Shown: piece by piece, positions 43,793 to 51,909 of the stretch
Layout of the letters: every line of letters begins with the position of its first letter
How positions within the stretch are numbered: the stretch's first letter is position 1
Assembly (NCBI RefSeq): GCF_002904335.1
Contig: NZ_PPHF01000032.1
Span: 1 to 64,000 of the forward strand
DNA from: Amycolatopsis sp. CA-126428
GTDB lineage: Bacteria > Actinomycetota > Actinomycetes > Mycobacteriales > Pseudonocardiaceae
DNA: 64,000 bases
Direction of reading: 5' to 3'
Notes under the pieces: model-generated
Told to the model about the DNA's origin: nothing
The model's input: the letters and a program-made list of their open reading frames with translations, nothing else
Databases searched by the model: none
Position numbers and translations under genes: made by a program

Positions 43793-44413
43793 ATGTCGTG
43801 GGCACCGAATCACCCGGACTCCGTCGACGCCCTCTTCGAGCGCCGGAAGGCACCCGTGCTCGCCCTGGCCGACGACGCCAGGACGGTGGCCGAGGCGTGC
43901 CACGACATGGCCCGCCGCTTCCACCGCGGCGGCAAGCTCGTGGTGTTCGGCAACGGCGGCCCCAGCACCGACGCCCAGCACGTGGCGGTGGAGTTCGTCC
44001 ACCCGGTGATCGTCGGCAAGCGCGCCCTGCCGGCGCTGTCGCTGACCGCCGACGTCGCGACCGTCACCGGCGTCGCCAACCGCGTGGGCCTCGAAGACGT
44101 CTTCGCCCACCAGCTGCGGATCATCGGCGAACCGGCCGACATCGCCTTGGGCATCTCGGCCGACGGCGAGTGCGCCAACGTCCGCCGCGCTCTCGAAACC
44201 GCCCGCGACCTCGGGATGCTCACCGTCGCCCTGACCGGTGGCACCGGCGGCGCGATCGCCGCGACCACCGGGCTGGGCCACGTCTTCGTCGCCCGCTCGG
44301 CCGACCCGAGGATCGTCAAGGAAGTGCACGTGACCACCTACCACGTGCTGTGGGAGCTGGTCCACGTGTTCTTCGAACACCCCGGTGCGCTGACCCCGGA
44401 GGTGGCGTCGTGA
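43793..44413 (+). CDS. SIS-domain (phosphoheptose isomerase-like) protein, hydrogenase-linked copy 1
   Basis: The product has 206 residues. LVVFGNGGPSTDAQHVAVEFVHP is the SIS sugar-phosphate loop, and LGISADGECANVRRALETAR follows where GmhA has its Ser-rich second loop; here the Ser-Gly pattern is altered. GGAGGAAG precedes ATG 43793. It is the first gene of the hydrogenase operon, and its stop overlaps the HypC-like gene. Known GmhA proteins isomerise sedoheptulose 7-phosphate. No other lipopolysaccharide heptose gene is nearby, so a hydrogenase-related role is more likely. Confidence 0.88.
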   Translation: MSWAPNHPDSVDALFERRKAPVLALADDARTVAEACHDMARRFHRGGKLVVFGNGGPSTDAQHVAVEFVHPVIVGKRALPALSLTADVATVTGVANRVGLEDVFAHQLRIIGEPADIALGISADGECANVRRALETARDLGMLTVALTGGTGGAIAATTGLGHVFVARSADPRIVKEVHVTTYHVLWELVHVFFEHPGALTPEVAS

Positions 44414-44646
44414 GCGCCCGTGACGCCGACAGAGAAGCCGGCCCCGTCTGTCACGACGGGGTGTGCATCACCTGCTCCGACACCGCGGTCGAATTGACCG
44501 TGGTCGAGCTCCTCGAAGACGAGCTCGCCGTCGTGGATACCGGCTCGGGCCGGGAAGAGGTGAGCGTGGCGCTGGTCTCGGCCGGCGTCGGCGACCGAAT
44601 CCTGGTGCACGCCGGGGAAGCCATCGCTCGTCTGGAGAATCCCTGA
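44410..44646 (+). CDS. Divergent HypC/HupF-like protein
   Basis: The product has 78 residues from GTG 44410, overlapping the preceding stop. The core is LTVVELLEDELAVVDT, EEVSVALVSAGVGDRILVHA and GEAIARL, the HypC beta-barrel and helix. True HypC needs Cys at position 2; this protein instead has a different N-terminus with CHDGVCITCSD. The second, standard hypC is at 51.6 kb. It lies between two SIS genes, so it may serve a step specific to this hydrogenase. Confidence 0.72.
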   Translation: MSARDADREAGPVCHDGVCITCSDTAVELTVVELLEDELAVVDTGSGREEVSVALVSAGVGDRILVHAGEAIARLENP

Positions 44647-44665
44647 CCTAGGGAGTTGACGCGCC

Positions 44666-45358
44666 ATGACGCGGGAGCACACCCCCGTCGGCGCGGACGG
44701 TCTCGAAACGCTGTACCCGTTCCTCTACGCGGGCTCCAGCGACATCGACGCCGTCCTCCGCCAGGTGGAACAGTCCACGGTGGACAAGGTGCACGAGATC
44801 GTCGCCCTGCGCGGCGACGTGCTCGCGGCCGACCGCGACCGCCTGTTCGCGTGCGCCCAGGACGTCGCGCGCGCGTTCGCCGGCGGCGGCCGGCTGCTCG
44901 CGTTCGGCAACGGCGGCAGCTCGACCGACGCCCAAGACCTGGCCAGCCTGTTCCTGAGCCCGGCCGGCGACGCCCGGCCGTTGCCCGCTTTCGGGTTGAC
45001 GAACGACATCGCCGTGGTGACCGCCCTCTCCAACGACATCGGGTTCGACGTCGTGTTCGCCCGGCAGATCGGCGCGTTCGGCCGAGCCGGCGACATCGCG
45101 GTGGGCCTGTCCACCAGCGGGAATTCCGCGAACCTGGTGCGTGCCTTCGACGAAGCCGCCCGGCGCGGCCTGGTGACCGTCGGCATCGCCGGCTACGACG
45201 GCGGGAAGATGGCCGAGCTGGACAGCATCGACCACCTCTTCGTCGTCCCGTCCCCTTCCGTGCACCGCATCCAGGAAGCCCAGACGACCCTTTACCACGC
45301 GCTGTGGGAGCTGACCCTCGGCGCGCTCGACGACCTCGCCAAGGGTGATCAGCCGTGA
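44666..45358 (+). CDS. SIS-domain (phosphoheptose isomerase-like) protein, hydrogenase-linked copy 2
   Basis: The product has 230 residues. LLAFGNGGSSTDAQDLASLFL and VGLSTSGNSANLVRAFDEAA are the two SIS loops, more typical than in copy 1. The N-terminal 60 residues are an extra helical part. Its stop overlaps the start of the hydrogenase small subunit by four bases, so it is translated with the enzyme. The two copies could form a heteromer. Which sugar-phosphate, if any, they handle is unknown. Confidence 0.9.
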   Translation: MTREHTPVGADGLETLYPFLYAGSSDIDAVLRQVEQSTVDKVHEIVALRGDVLAADRDRLFACAQDVARAFAGGGRLLAFGNGGSSTDAQDLASLFLSPAGDARPLPAFGLTNDIAVVTALSNDIGFDVVFARQIGAFGRAGDIAVGLSTSGNSANLVRAFDEAARRGLVTVGIAGYDGGKMAELDSIDHLFVVPSPSVHRIQEAQTTLYHALWELTLGALDDLAKGDQP

Positions 45359-46410
45359 CGCATGCCGCAGAACAAACCGAAGAACAGCCCATCCACATCC
45401 TCTGGATCAACGCCGGACTGTCGTGCGACGGCGACTCCGTCGCACTGACGGCCGCCACGCAACCGAGCATCGAGGAAATCGTCCTCGGCGCTTTGCCCGG
45501 CTTGCCCAAGATCGCGGTCCACTGGCCGCTGATCGACTTCGAATGCGGCCCCGACAAGGGGGCCGACACGTTCATCGAGTGGTTCTACAAAGCCGACCGC
45601 GGTGAGCTGGAACCGTTCGTGCTGGTCATCGAAGGCTCGATCCCGAACGAGGCGATCAAGGACGAAGGCTACTGGTGCGGGTTCGGCAACAACCCCGAGA
45701 CCGGCCAGCCGATGACCACCAGCGAGTGGCTGGACCGCCTGACGCCCAAGGCGCTGGCCGTGATGGCCGTCGGCACCTGCGCCACCTACGGCGGCATCCA
45801 CGCGATGGAGGGCAACCCGACCGGCGCCATGGGCGTGCCCGACTACCTGGGCTGGGACTGGAAGTCCGGGGCCGGCATCCCGATCGTCTGCGTGCCCGGC
45901 TGCCCGACCCACCCGGACAACCTGTCCGAGACCATCACCTACCTGCTCTACCAGGCCGCCGGCCAGGCACCGATGATCCCGCTCGACGACCACCTGCGGC
46001 CGCAGTGGCTCTTCGGTGCGACCGTGCACGAGGGCTGCGACCGCGGCGGCTACTACGAACAGGGCCAGTTCGCCGACAGCTACGACTCCCCCAAGTGCCT
46101 GGTGAAGCTGGGCTGCTGGGGTCCGGTCGTCAAGTGCAACGTGCCCAAGCGGGGCTGGATCAACGGCGTCGGCGGCTGCCCGAACGTCGGCGGTATCTGC
46201 ATCGGCTGCACGATGCCGGGCTTCCCGGACAAGTTCATGCCGTTCATGGACGAGCCGCCGGGCGCGCAGGTGTCCTCGCTCGCGAGCGGCGCGTACGGGT
46301 CGGTGATCCGGCGGCTGCGGAAGATCACCGAGCGCAAGCTCGACAAGGAGCCCAAGTGGCGGCACACGGGCAAGAAGCTCAACACCGGCTACAAGTCCTC
46401 GTGGCGCTGA
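45355..46410 (+). CDS. hhyS: [NiFe]-hydrogenase small subunit, group 1h type
   Basis: The product has 351 residues from GTG 45355. It carries the iron-sulphur clusters that pass electrons from the active site. The proximal site reads SCDGDS (Cys24, Asp27), where most hydrogenases have CxxC, then GTCATYGG and PGCPTHPD. The distal and medial part has HEGCDRGGYY, CLVKLGCWGP and CPNVGGICIGCTMPGFPD. The Cys-to-Asp change is a mark of the oxygen-insensitive actinobacterial enzymes. There is no twin-arginine signal and no C-terminal membrane helix. It is followed after 13 bases by the large subunit. Role: H2 oxidation at low concentrations, inferred from the family. Confidence 0.95.
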   Translation: MTHAAEQTEEQPIHILWINAGLSCDGDSVALTAATQPSIEEIVLGALPGLPKIAVHWPLIDFECGPDKGADTFIEWFYKADRGELEPFVLVIEGSIPNEAIKDEGYWCGFGNNPETGQPMTTSEWLDRLTPKALAVMAVGTCATYGGIHAMEGNPTGAMGVPDYLGWDWKSGAGIPIVCVPGCPTHPDNLSETITYLLYQAAGQAPMIPLDDHLRPQWLFGATVHEGCDRGGYYEQGQFADSYDSPKCLVKLGCWGPVVKCNVPKRGWINGVGGCPNVGGICIGCTMPGFPDKFMPFMDEPPGAQVSSLASGAYGSVIRRLRKITERKLDKEPKWRHTGKKLNTGYKSSWR

Positions 46411-46423
46411 GGGAGATCGGGAC

Positions 46424-48220
46424 ATGACGGAAACGCAGACCGACAAGGGCATCAGCACCAAGGGCAAGACCGACCTCGTCGAAATGGCGTGGGACCCGAT
46501 CACCCGGATCGTGGGCAGCCTCGGGATCTACACGAAGATCGACTGGGCCGCCAAGCGGGTCGTCGAGTGCCACAGCACGTCGTCGGTGTTCCGCGGCTAC
46601 AGCATCTTCATGAAGGGCAAGGACCCGCGCGACGCGCACTTCATCACCAGCCGGATCTGCGGGATCTGCGGCGACAACCACGCGACCTGCTCGGTGTACG
46701 CGCAGAACATGGCCTACGGCGTCCGCCCGCCGCACCTCGGCGAGTGGATCCTCAACCTCGGCGAGGCCGCCGAGTACATGTTCGACCACAACATCTTCCA
46801 GGAGAACCTGGTCGGGGTCGACTACTGCGAGAAGATGGTCGCCGAGACCAACCCCGGCGTCCTGGAGCAGGCCAACCGCACCGAGGCACCGCACGCGCGT
46901 GACCACGGGTACCGGACCATCGGCGACATCATGCGCTCGCTGAACCCGCTGGAAGGCGAGTTCTACCGCGAGGCCCTGCAGGTTTCCCGCAGCACGCGCG
47001 AGATGTTCTGCCTGATGGAGGGCCGGCACGTCCATCCGTCCACTTTGTACCCGGGCGGGGTCGGCACGGTGGCCACCGTGCAGCTGTTCACCGACTACCT
47101 GACCCGGCTGATGCGCTACGTCGAGTTCATGAAGCGCTGCCTGCCGATGCACGACGACCTCTTCGACTTCTTCTACGAAGCCCTGCCCGGCTACGAAGAA
47201 GTCGGGCGGCGGCGCGTCCTGCTCGGCTGCTGGGGCAGCCTGAACGACCCCGAGTACTGCGACTTCAGCTACCGGAACATGGAGGCCTGGGGCCGCAAGA
47301 TGTTCGTGACGCCGGGCGTGGTCGTCGACGGCAAGCTCGTCACCACCAGCCTGCTCGACATCAACCTCGGGATCCGGATCCTGCTCGGCAGCTCGTTCTA
47401 CGAAGACTGGGCCGACCAGCCGATGTTCGTCACGCACGACCCGCTCGGCAACCCGGTCGACCAGCGCCACCCGTGGAACCAGCACACCATCCCGCGCCCG
47501 GCCAAGCGCGACTTCGACGGCAAGTACTCGTGGACGATGTCGCCGCGCTGGTTCGACGGCACCGACCACCTGGCCCTCGACACCGGCGGCGGCCCGATCG
47601 CACGCCTGTGGGTGACCGCGCTCGCCGGGCTCGTCGACACGCCGTACGTCAAGTCGACCGGGCACAGCGTCACGATCACCCTGCCGCGCACGGCGACCAA
47701 ACCCGAGGCCAGCTTCGAGTGGAAGATCCCGCAGTGGAGCAACGCCCTCGAGCGCAACCGCGCCCGGACGTACTTCCAGGCGTATTCGGCGGCGCTGGCC
47801 CTGCACTTCGCCGAGCAGGCACTGGGTGAGGTCCGCCAGGGCCGCACCAAGACGTGGGAGCCGTTCAAGGTCCCCGACGAAGGCGTCAGCTGCGGGTTCA
47901 CCGAGGCCGTCCGCGGGGTGCTGTCGCACCACATGGTGATCAAGGGCGGCAAGATCGCGAACTATCACCCGTACCCGCCGACGCCGTGGAACGGCAGCGT
48001 CCGCGACAGCTTCGGCACGCCGGGGCCGTACGAGGACGCCGTGCAGAACACGCCGATCTTCGAGGAGAACACGCAGGAGAACTTCAAGGGCATCGACATC
48101 ATGCGCGCGGTCCGCAGCTTCGACCCGTGCCTGCCGTGCGGCGTCCACATGTACACCGGCAGCGGCAAGGTGATCGAGCGGCTGCACACCCCGCACGCGT
48201 TCGGCGGGGAGCTCGGCTGA
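46424..48220 (+). CDS. hhyL: [NiFe]-hydrogenase large subunit, group 1h type
   Basis: The product has 598 residues and holds the NiFe(CN)2CO site. The N-terminal ligand motif is RICGICGDNH (Cys79, Cys82), and the C-terminal motif is DPCLPCGVH (Cys569, Cys572, His575). Twenty-three residues follow His575 and are probably removed by the maturation protease encoded at 51.1 kb. GAGGGAGA lies before the ATG. The stop overlaps the next start (TGATG). It assembles with the small subunit; electrons probably pass to the respiratory chain. Confidence 0.96.
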   Translation: MTETQTDKGISTKGKTDLVEMAWDPITRIVGSLGIYTKIDWAAKRVVECHSTSSVFRGYSIFMKGKDPRDAHFITSRICGICGDNHATCSVYAQNMAYGVRPPHLGEWILNLGEAAEYMFDHNIFQENLVGVDYCEKMVAETNPGVLEQANRTEAPHARDHGYRTIGDIMRSLNPLEGEFYREALQVSRSTREMFCLMEGRHVHPSTLYPGGVGTVATVQLFTDYLTRLMRYVEFMKRCLPMHDDLFDFFYEALPGYEEVGRRRVLLGCWGSLNDPEYCDFSYRNMEAWGRKMFVTPGVVVDGKLVTTSLLDINLGIRILLGSSFYEDWADQPMFVTHDPLGNPVDQRHPWNQHTIPRPAKRDFDGKYSWTMSPRWFDGTDHLALDTGGGPIARLWVTALAGLVDTPYVKSTGHSVTITLPRTATKPEASFEWKIPQWSNALERNRARTYFQAYSAALALHFAEQALGEVRQGRTKTWEPFKVPDEGVSCGFTEAVRGVLSHHMVIKGGKIANYHPYPPTPWNGSVRDSFGTPGPYEDAVQNTPIFEENTQENFKGIDIMRAVRSFDPCLPCGVHMYTGSGKVIERLHTPHAFGGELG

Positions 48221-48744
48221 TGACCGACGTCGACCGGGTCGGCGAGCGCATCGAGCAGCTGCTGGGCGAGTTCTCCGGCGCGGACGCCGAACTCGCCGAG
48301 GACCTCGTCCACACGCTGCTCGAGTTCTACGGCGCCGGCCTGGCCCGGATCGTGGAGCTCGCCGGCGCGGATCCCGTGCTGCTCGAGCGCCTCGCCGAGG
48401 ACGAGCACGTCCGCGGGCTGCTCGTGCTGCACGACCTGCACCCGCGGTCGACGCACGAGCGGGTCACCGAGGCGCTCGACAAGGTCCGGCCGTACCTGGG
48501 CTCGCACGCCGGTGACGTCGAGTTCGTCGGGATCGACGACGGTGTCCTGCGGCTGCGGCTGCAGGGCACCTGCGACGGCTGCCCGTCGTCGACGGTCACC
48601 GCGAAGTACGCCATCGAGCGCGTGGTCCGGGAAGCGGCGCCGGAAATCTCCGACGTCGTCGTCGAAGGGGTCGTGCCGGAGGAAACCGGCCCGGGTGGAC
48701 GCACACTGCTGCCGCTGGTGCCGTGTCCCGTGGAGGTCCCGTGA
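48220..48744 (+). CDS. NifU-like C-terminal domain protein
   Basis: The product has 174 residues. After a helical N-terminal half (LLGEFSGADAELAEDLVHTL) comes the NifU C-terminal domain, KVRPYLGSHAGDVEFVGIDD and GTCDGCPSSTVTAKYAIERV with the CxxC that can hold a [4Fe-4S] cluster. It overlaps the large-subunit stop by one base. It probably supplies or repairs clusters for this hydrogenase; that is inferred from position. Confidence 0.9.
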   Translation: MTDVDRVGERIEQLLGEFSGADAELAEDLVHTLLEFYGAGLARIVELAGADPVLLERLAEDEHVRGLLVLHDLHPRSTHERVTEALDKVRPYLGSHAGDVEFVGIDDGVLRLRLQGTCDGCPSSTVTAKYAIERVVREAAPEISDVVVEGVVPEETGPGGRTLLPLVPCPVEVP

Positions 48745-49358
48745 CGGGCGGCCTGCGCAGGTTCCGCACTCCCGTCCGGCGCGCCGCGCCGGGCGAGAAG
48801 TGCGAGATGTGCGCGGAACCGATCAGCGCGGAGCACGGGCACGTCATCGACCTCGAATCCCGCACGATCCTGTGCACCTGCCGGGGCTGCTACCTGCTCT
48901 TCACCCACCGCGGGGCGGGCGGGAAGCGGCACCGGGCGGTGCCGGACCGCTTCCGGCACGCGCCACGCTTCGGGCCGGGGACGGCGCTGTGGGAGACGGC
49001 CGGGATCCCGGTGAAGACGGCGTTCCTGTTCCGCAATTCGGTGCAGGACCGCCCGGTCGCGTTCTACCCGAGCCCGGCGGGGGCGACCGAGTCGCTGCTG
49101 CCGCTCGGCACGTGGGACGAGCTGCGAGCGGGCACGCCGGCGTTCGCCGACATCGCCGACGACGTCGAAGCCCTGCTGCTGAACCAGCTCGACCGGGGTT
49201 TCGAGGGCTTCCTGGTACCGATCGACGTCTGCTACGAGCTGGTCGGGATCGTGCGCTCGACGTGGCGGGGCTTCGACGGCGGCACCGAAGCGCACGAGGC
49301 CATCGACGGGTTCTTCGCCCGCCTGCGGGAACGCAGCGAGGTCGTGGCCGATGGCTGA
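48741..49358 (+). CDS. DUF5947-type hydrogenase-associated protein
   Basis: The product has 205 residues. A rubredoxin-like start (EKCEMCAEPISAEHGHVIDL, then CTCRGCYLLF) gives Cys pairs that could bind zinc or iron. The rest is soluble and ends FFARLRERSEVVADG. GTG 48741 is chosen because GTGGAGG precedes it and it overlaps the NifU-like stop; an alternative GTG at 48723 exists. The family occurs beside actinobacterial high-affinity hydrogenases. The role is unknown; electron transfer from the enzyme is a fair guess. Confidence 0.8.
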   Translation: MTGGLRRFRTPVRRAAPGEKCEMCAEPISAEHGHVIDLESRTILCTCRGCYLLFTHRGAGGKRHRAVPDRFRHAPRFGPGTALWETAGIPVKTAFLFRNSVQDRPVAFYPSPAGATESLLPLGTWDELRAGTPAFADIADDVEALLLNQLDRGFEGFLVPIDVCYELVGIVRSTWRGFDGGTEAHEAIDGFFARLRERSEVVADG

Positions 49359-49980
49359 GCTGACCTTCGACTGCATCGACGTCCGGCCGCTGAAGTACGC
49401 CGCGTCGCCGACGCTGGCGTTCAAGCTGCGGATCTCCGAGCTGACCGGGCAGCCCGTCCACGCGATGGTGCTGCGCGTCCAGATCCGCATCGAGCCGCAG
49501 CGCCGCCGGTACGCCGACGAGGAGTCGGAGCTGCTCACCCACCTCTTCGGCGAGCGGTCCCGGTGGGGCGAGACGCTGAAGCCGTTCCAGTTCACGACGG
49601 TTTCGGTGACCGTGCCGGGGTTCTCCGGCGCCACCGAGGTCGACGCCGAGGTGCCGTGCACCTACGACCTCGAAGTCGCGGCCGGCAAGTACTTCCACGC
49701 GCTGTCCGAGGGTGTCGTGCCGATGGTGCTGCTGTTCAGCGGGACGGTGTTCGGTAAGGGCGGGCCGGGGTTCTGGGTCGAGCAGGTGCCGTGGCACACC
49801 CAGGCCGAGTACCGGATGCCGGTGACCGTCTGGGACGAGCTGATGTCCCGCTACTTCCCGAACGTCGTGTGGATCAAGCTGCCGCGGGAGACGGTGGACG
49901 CGCTGCTCAAGTACAAGGCGGCCAACGCCATCCCGACCTGGGAAGCCGCCGTCGAGCAACTGCTGGCGGGTGGGCCGTGA
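49351..49980 (+). CDS. DUF6084-type hydrogenase-associated protein
   Basis: The product has 209 residues. It starts MAELTFDCIDVRPLKYAASP and contains a conserved middle part FWVEQVPWHTQAEYRMPV before a helical end. No signal peptide, metal motif or membrane segment is seen. It overlaps the preceding stop by eight bases and the next start by four. The family is known only from this gene neighbourhood as far as I recall; the function is unknown. Confidence 0.78.
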   Translation: MAELTFDCIDVRPLKYAASPTLAFKLRISELTGQPVHAMVLRVQIRIEPQRRRYADEESELLTHLFGERSRWGETLKPFQFTTVSVTVPGFSGATEVDAEVPCTYDLEVAAGKYFHALSEGVVPMVLLFSGTVFGKGGPGFWVEQVPWHTQAEYRMPVTVWDELMSRYFPNVVWIKLPRETVDALLKYKAANAIPTWEAAVEQLLAGGP

Positions 49981-51131
49981 ACGCCGGAGAGCAGGCCCGC
50001 GCGGTCGGGGACGCCGTGCTCTACGAGGGCTACCTCCTCTACCCGTACCGGGCGTCGGCGCCGAAGAACCGGGTGCGCTGGCAGTGGGGCGTGCTGGTGC
50101 CGCCGTCGTACGCGTCGGCCGAGATCGGCGAGCACTCCTCCGCCCGCGTCGAATGCCTCGCCGAACCGGCGGACCACCCGATCCTGCACGTCAAGCTGCG
50201 GTTCCTCCAGGCGCGGACGCGGCTCGACACCGAATGGGACGAAGCCGTCGAGCACGAAGTCGACTTCGAGCTGCCCCTATCGCCACTCCCGGTCGAGACG
50301 CCCTTCCAGGTGCCGGGCGACGGGCAGCGGACGCAGGAGCTGTCCGGTGTCCTCACCGCCCGCGCCGACCCGCTCGACGGGCCGTTCGGCGGCGCCCGGC
50401 TGCGGCTGGACCTGCACAACACGACGTCGTGGCCCGCCGACGGCGTCCGCGAGCACGCCCTGCGGCACGCGCTGCTCGCCGCCCACCTCGTGCTCAGCGT
50501 CGACACCGGGCACTTCCTGTCGATGCTGGACCCGCCCGAGTGGGCGAAACCCGCGGTCGAGGCCTGCCGGCAGGAGCGGCTGTGGCCGGTGCTGATCGGC
50601 GACACCGCACGCAGCACGGTGGTGCTCGCGTCGCCGATCATCCTCTACGACGACCCGGCGATCGCGCCGGAAAGCCCGGGTGACCTGTTCGACGGCACCG
50701 AGATCGACGAGATCCTGACGCTGCGCACGATGACGCTGACCGAGGAGGAGAAGCGCGAGGCCCGGGCCACCGACCCGCGCGCCGCGGCCATCGTGGACCG
50801 CGTCGACGCGATGCCGCCCGAACTGCTCGAACGGCTGCACGGCGCGGTCCGGTCCCTGCGGCCGGTCCAGCCTTCCGTGACCGTCGCGGGCGTCCGCGTC
50901 GCCGAAGGGTCTCGCGTGCGGCTGCGGCCGAACCTGCGCGGCGCCGACGCCCAGGACATGTTCCTCGCCGGCCTGGTCGCCACGGTCCGGACCGTGCTGA
51001 CCGATGTGGACGGTGTCACGTACGTCGCGGTCACCCTCGACGACGACCCGGGCGCCGACCTGCAGCACACGCACGGCCGGTACCGGTACTTCTCCCCCGA
51101 CGAGATCGAGCCCCTGGAGGGTGCGGAATGA
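49977..51131 (+). CDS. Uncharacterised hydrogenase-associated protein
   Basis: The product has 384 residues from GTG 49977. The N-terminal part reads VLYEGYLLYPYRASAPKNRV and WQWGVLVPPSYA; a middle segment is PIILYDDPAIAPESPGDLFD, then LRTMTLTEEEKREARATDPR. The last 80 residues are a small beta-rich domain (GSRVRLRPNLRGADAQDMFL, VTYVAVTLDDDPGADLQ). It has no cysteine-rich motif. All borders overlap neighbouring genes. I recognise it only as a companion of group 1h hydrogenases; no function is known. Confidence 0.75.
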   Translation: MNAGEQARAVGDAVLYEGYLLYPYRASAPKNRVRWQWGVLVPPSYASAEIGEHSSARVECLAEPADHPILHVKLRFLQARTRLDTEWDEAVEHEVDFELPLSPLPVETPFQVPGDGQRTQELSGVLTARADPLDGPFGGARLRLDLHNTTSWPADGVREHALRHALLAAHLVLSVDTGHFLSMLDPPEWAKPAVEACRQERLWPVLIGDTARSTVVLASPIILYDDPAIAPESPGDLFDGTEIDEILTLRTMTLTEEEKREARATDPRAAAIVDRVDAMPPELLERLHGAVRSLRPVQPSVTVAGVRVAEGSRVRLRPNLRGADAQDMFLAGLVATVRTVLTDVDGVTYVAVTLDDDPGADLQHTHGRYRYFSPDEIEPLEGAE

Positions 51132-51625
51132 GACCCCGGGTCCTGGTCGCCGGCATCGGCAACATCTTCCTGAGCGACGACGGTTTCGGCGTGGAAGTCG
51201 TCAAGGAACTGGCGGGCACCGACCTGCCCGAATGGGTCCGGCTCGCCGACTACGGCATCGCCGGCATGCACCTCGCCTACGACCTGACGGCCGGCTACGA
51301 AACGACGATCCTGCTCGACGCGACGCCGCACGGACGCCCGCCCGGCACGCTCTCGCTCATCGAGGCGGACGTCGGCGACAACGCCGCTGTGACCCAGATC
51401 GACGCGCACGGCATGCAGCCCGAAGCCGTGTTCCGGCTGCTGCGGCTGCTCGGCGGGGACGCCGGCCGGGTGCTGATCGTCGGCTGCGAACCCGGGTGCG
51501 TCGACGAAGGGATCGGCCTGTCCCCGGCGGTCGCGGCCGCGGTGCCGGCCGCGGTCCGCGCCGTCACCGAACTCGCCTGGGGCACCCGCCCCGAGCTGCC
51601 GGTCAAGGAAAAGACGGAGGTCTGA
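51128..51625 (+). CDS. hupD: Hydrogenase maturation protease
   Basis: The product has 165 residues. MRPRVLVAGIGNIFLSDDGF carries the nickel-sensing GIGN...DDGF motif of the HyaD/HupD family, with MHLAYDL and LIVGCEPGCVDEGIGLSP following as expected. It probably removes the 23 residues after His575 of the large subunit once nickel is in place. It overlaps the preceding gene by four bases. Confidence 0.9.
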   Translation: MRPRVLVAGIGNIFLSDDGFGVEVVKELAGTDLPEWVRLADYGIAGMHLAYDLTAGYETTILLDATPHGRPPGTLSLIEADVGDNAAVTQIDAHGMQPEAVFRLLRLLGGDAGRVLIVGCEPGCVDEGIGLSPAVAAAVPAAVRAVTELAWGTRPELPVKEKTEV

Positions 51626-51628
51626 GCC

Positions 51629-51901
51629 ATGTGCCTCGGCATACCGGGCGAGATCATCGAGATCAGCGAGGAGCGCCCGGACCTCGCGAAGGTGTCGGTC
51701 AGCGGTGTCAAGCGCACCATCAACATCGGCCTGCTCGAAGACGACCCGCCGAAGCCCGGCGAGTGGATCCTCATCCACGTCGGCTTCGCACTGTCCAAAA
51801 TAGACGAGCAGGAGGCCGCGGCCGCGCTGGAGTTCCTCGAGAGCATCGGCAAGGCGTACGAGGACGAGATGGCCGCCCTGCTCGAATCCCGGATCGAATA
51901 G
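51629..51901 (+). CDS. hypC: HypC, hydrogenase assembly chaperone
   Basis: The product has 90 residues. MCLGIPGEIIEISE shows the essential Cys2, followed by VSVSGVKRTINIGLLED, PGEWILIHVGFALSKIDEQE and a helical tail. HypC shuttles the Fe(CN)2CO unit from HypD to the large subunit. It starts three bases after the protease stop. The standard N-terminus contrasts with the divergent copy at 44.4 kb. Confidence 0.95.
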   Translation: MCLGIPGEIIEISEERPDLAKVSVSGVKRTINIGLLEDDPPKPGEWILIHVGFALSKIDEQEAAAALEFLESIGKAYEDEMAALLESRIE

Positions 51902-51909
51902 GAGGCGTC

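Noticed and set aside
43793..45358. Lipopolysaccharide heptose biosynthesis genes (GmhA-like)
   Set aside because: Both genes lie inside a hydrogenase operon of a Gram-positive-type organism and no other heptose gene is present. They are kept as SIS proteins of unknown role.
45355..45420. Twin-arginine signal on the hydrogenase small subunit
   Set aside because: The N-terminus reaches the proximal cluster motif at residue 24 and has no RRxFxK-type motif or hydrophobic stretch. The enzyme is not exported in this way.
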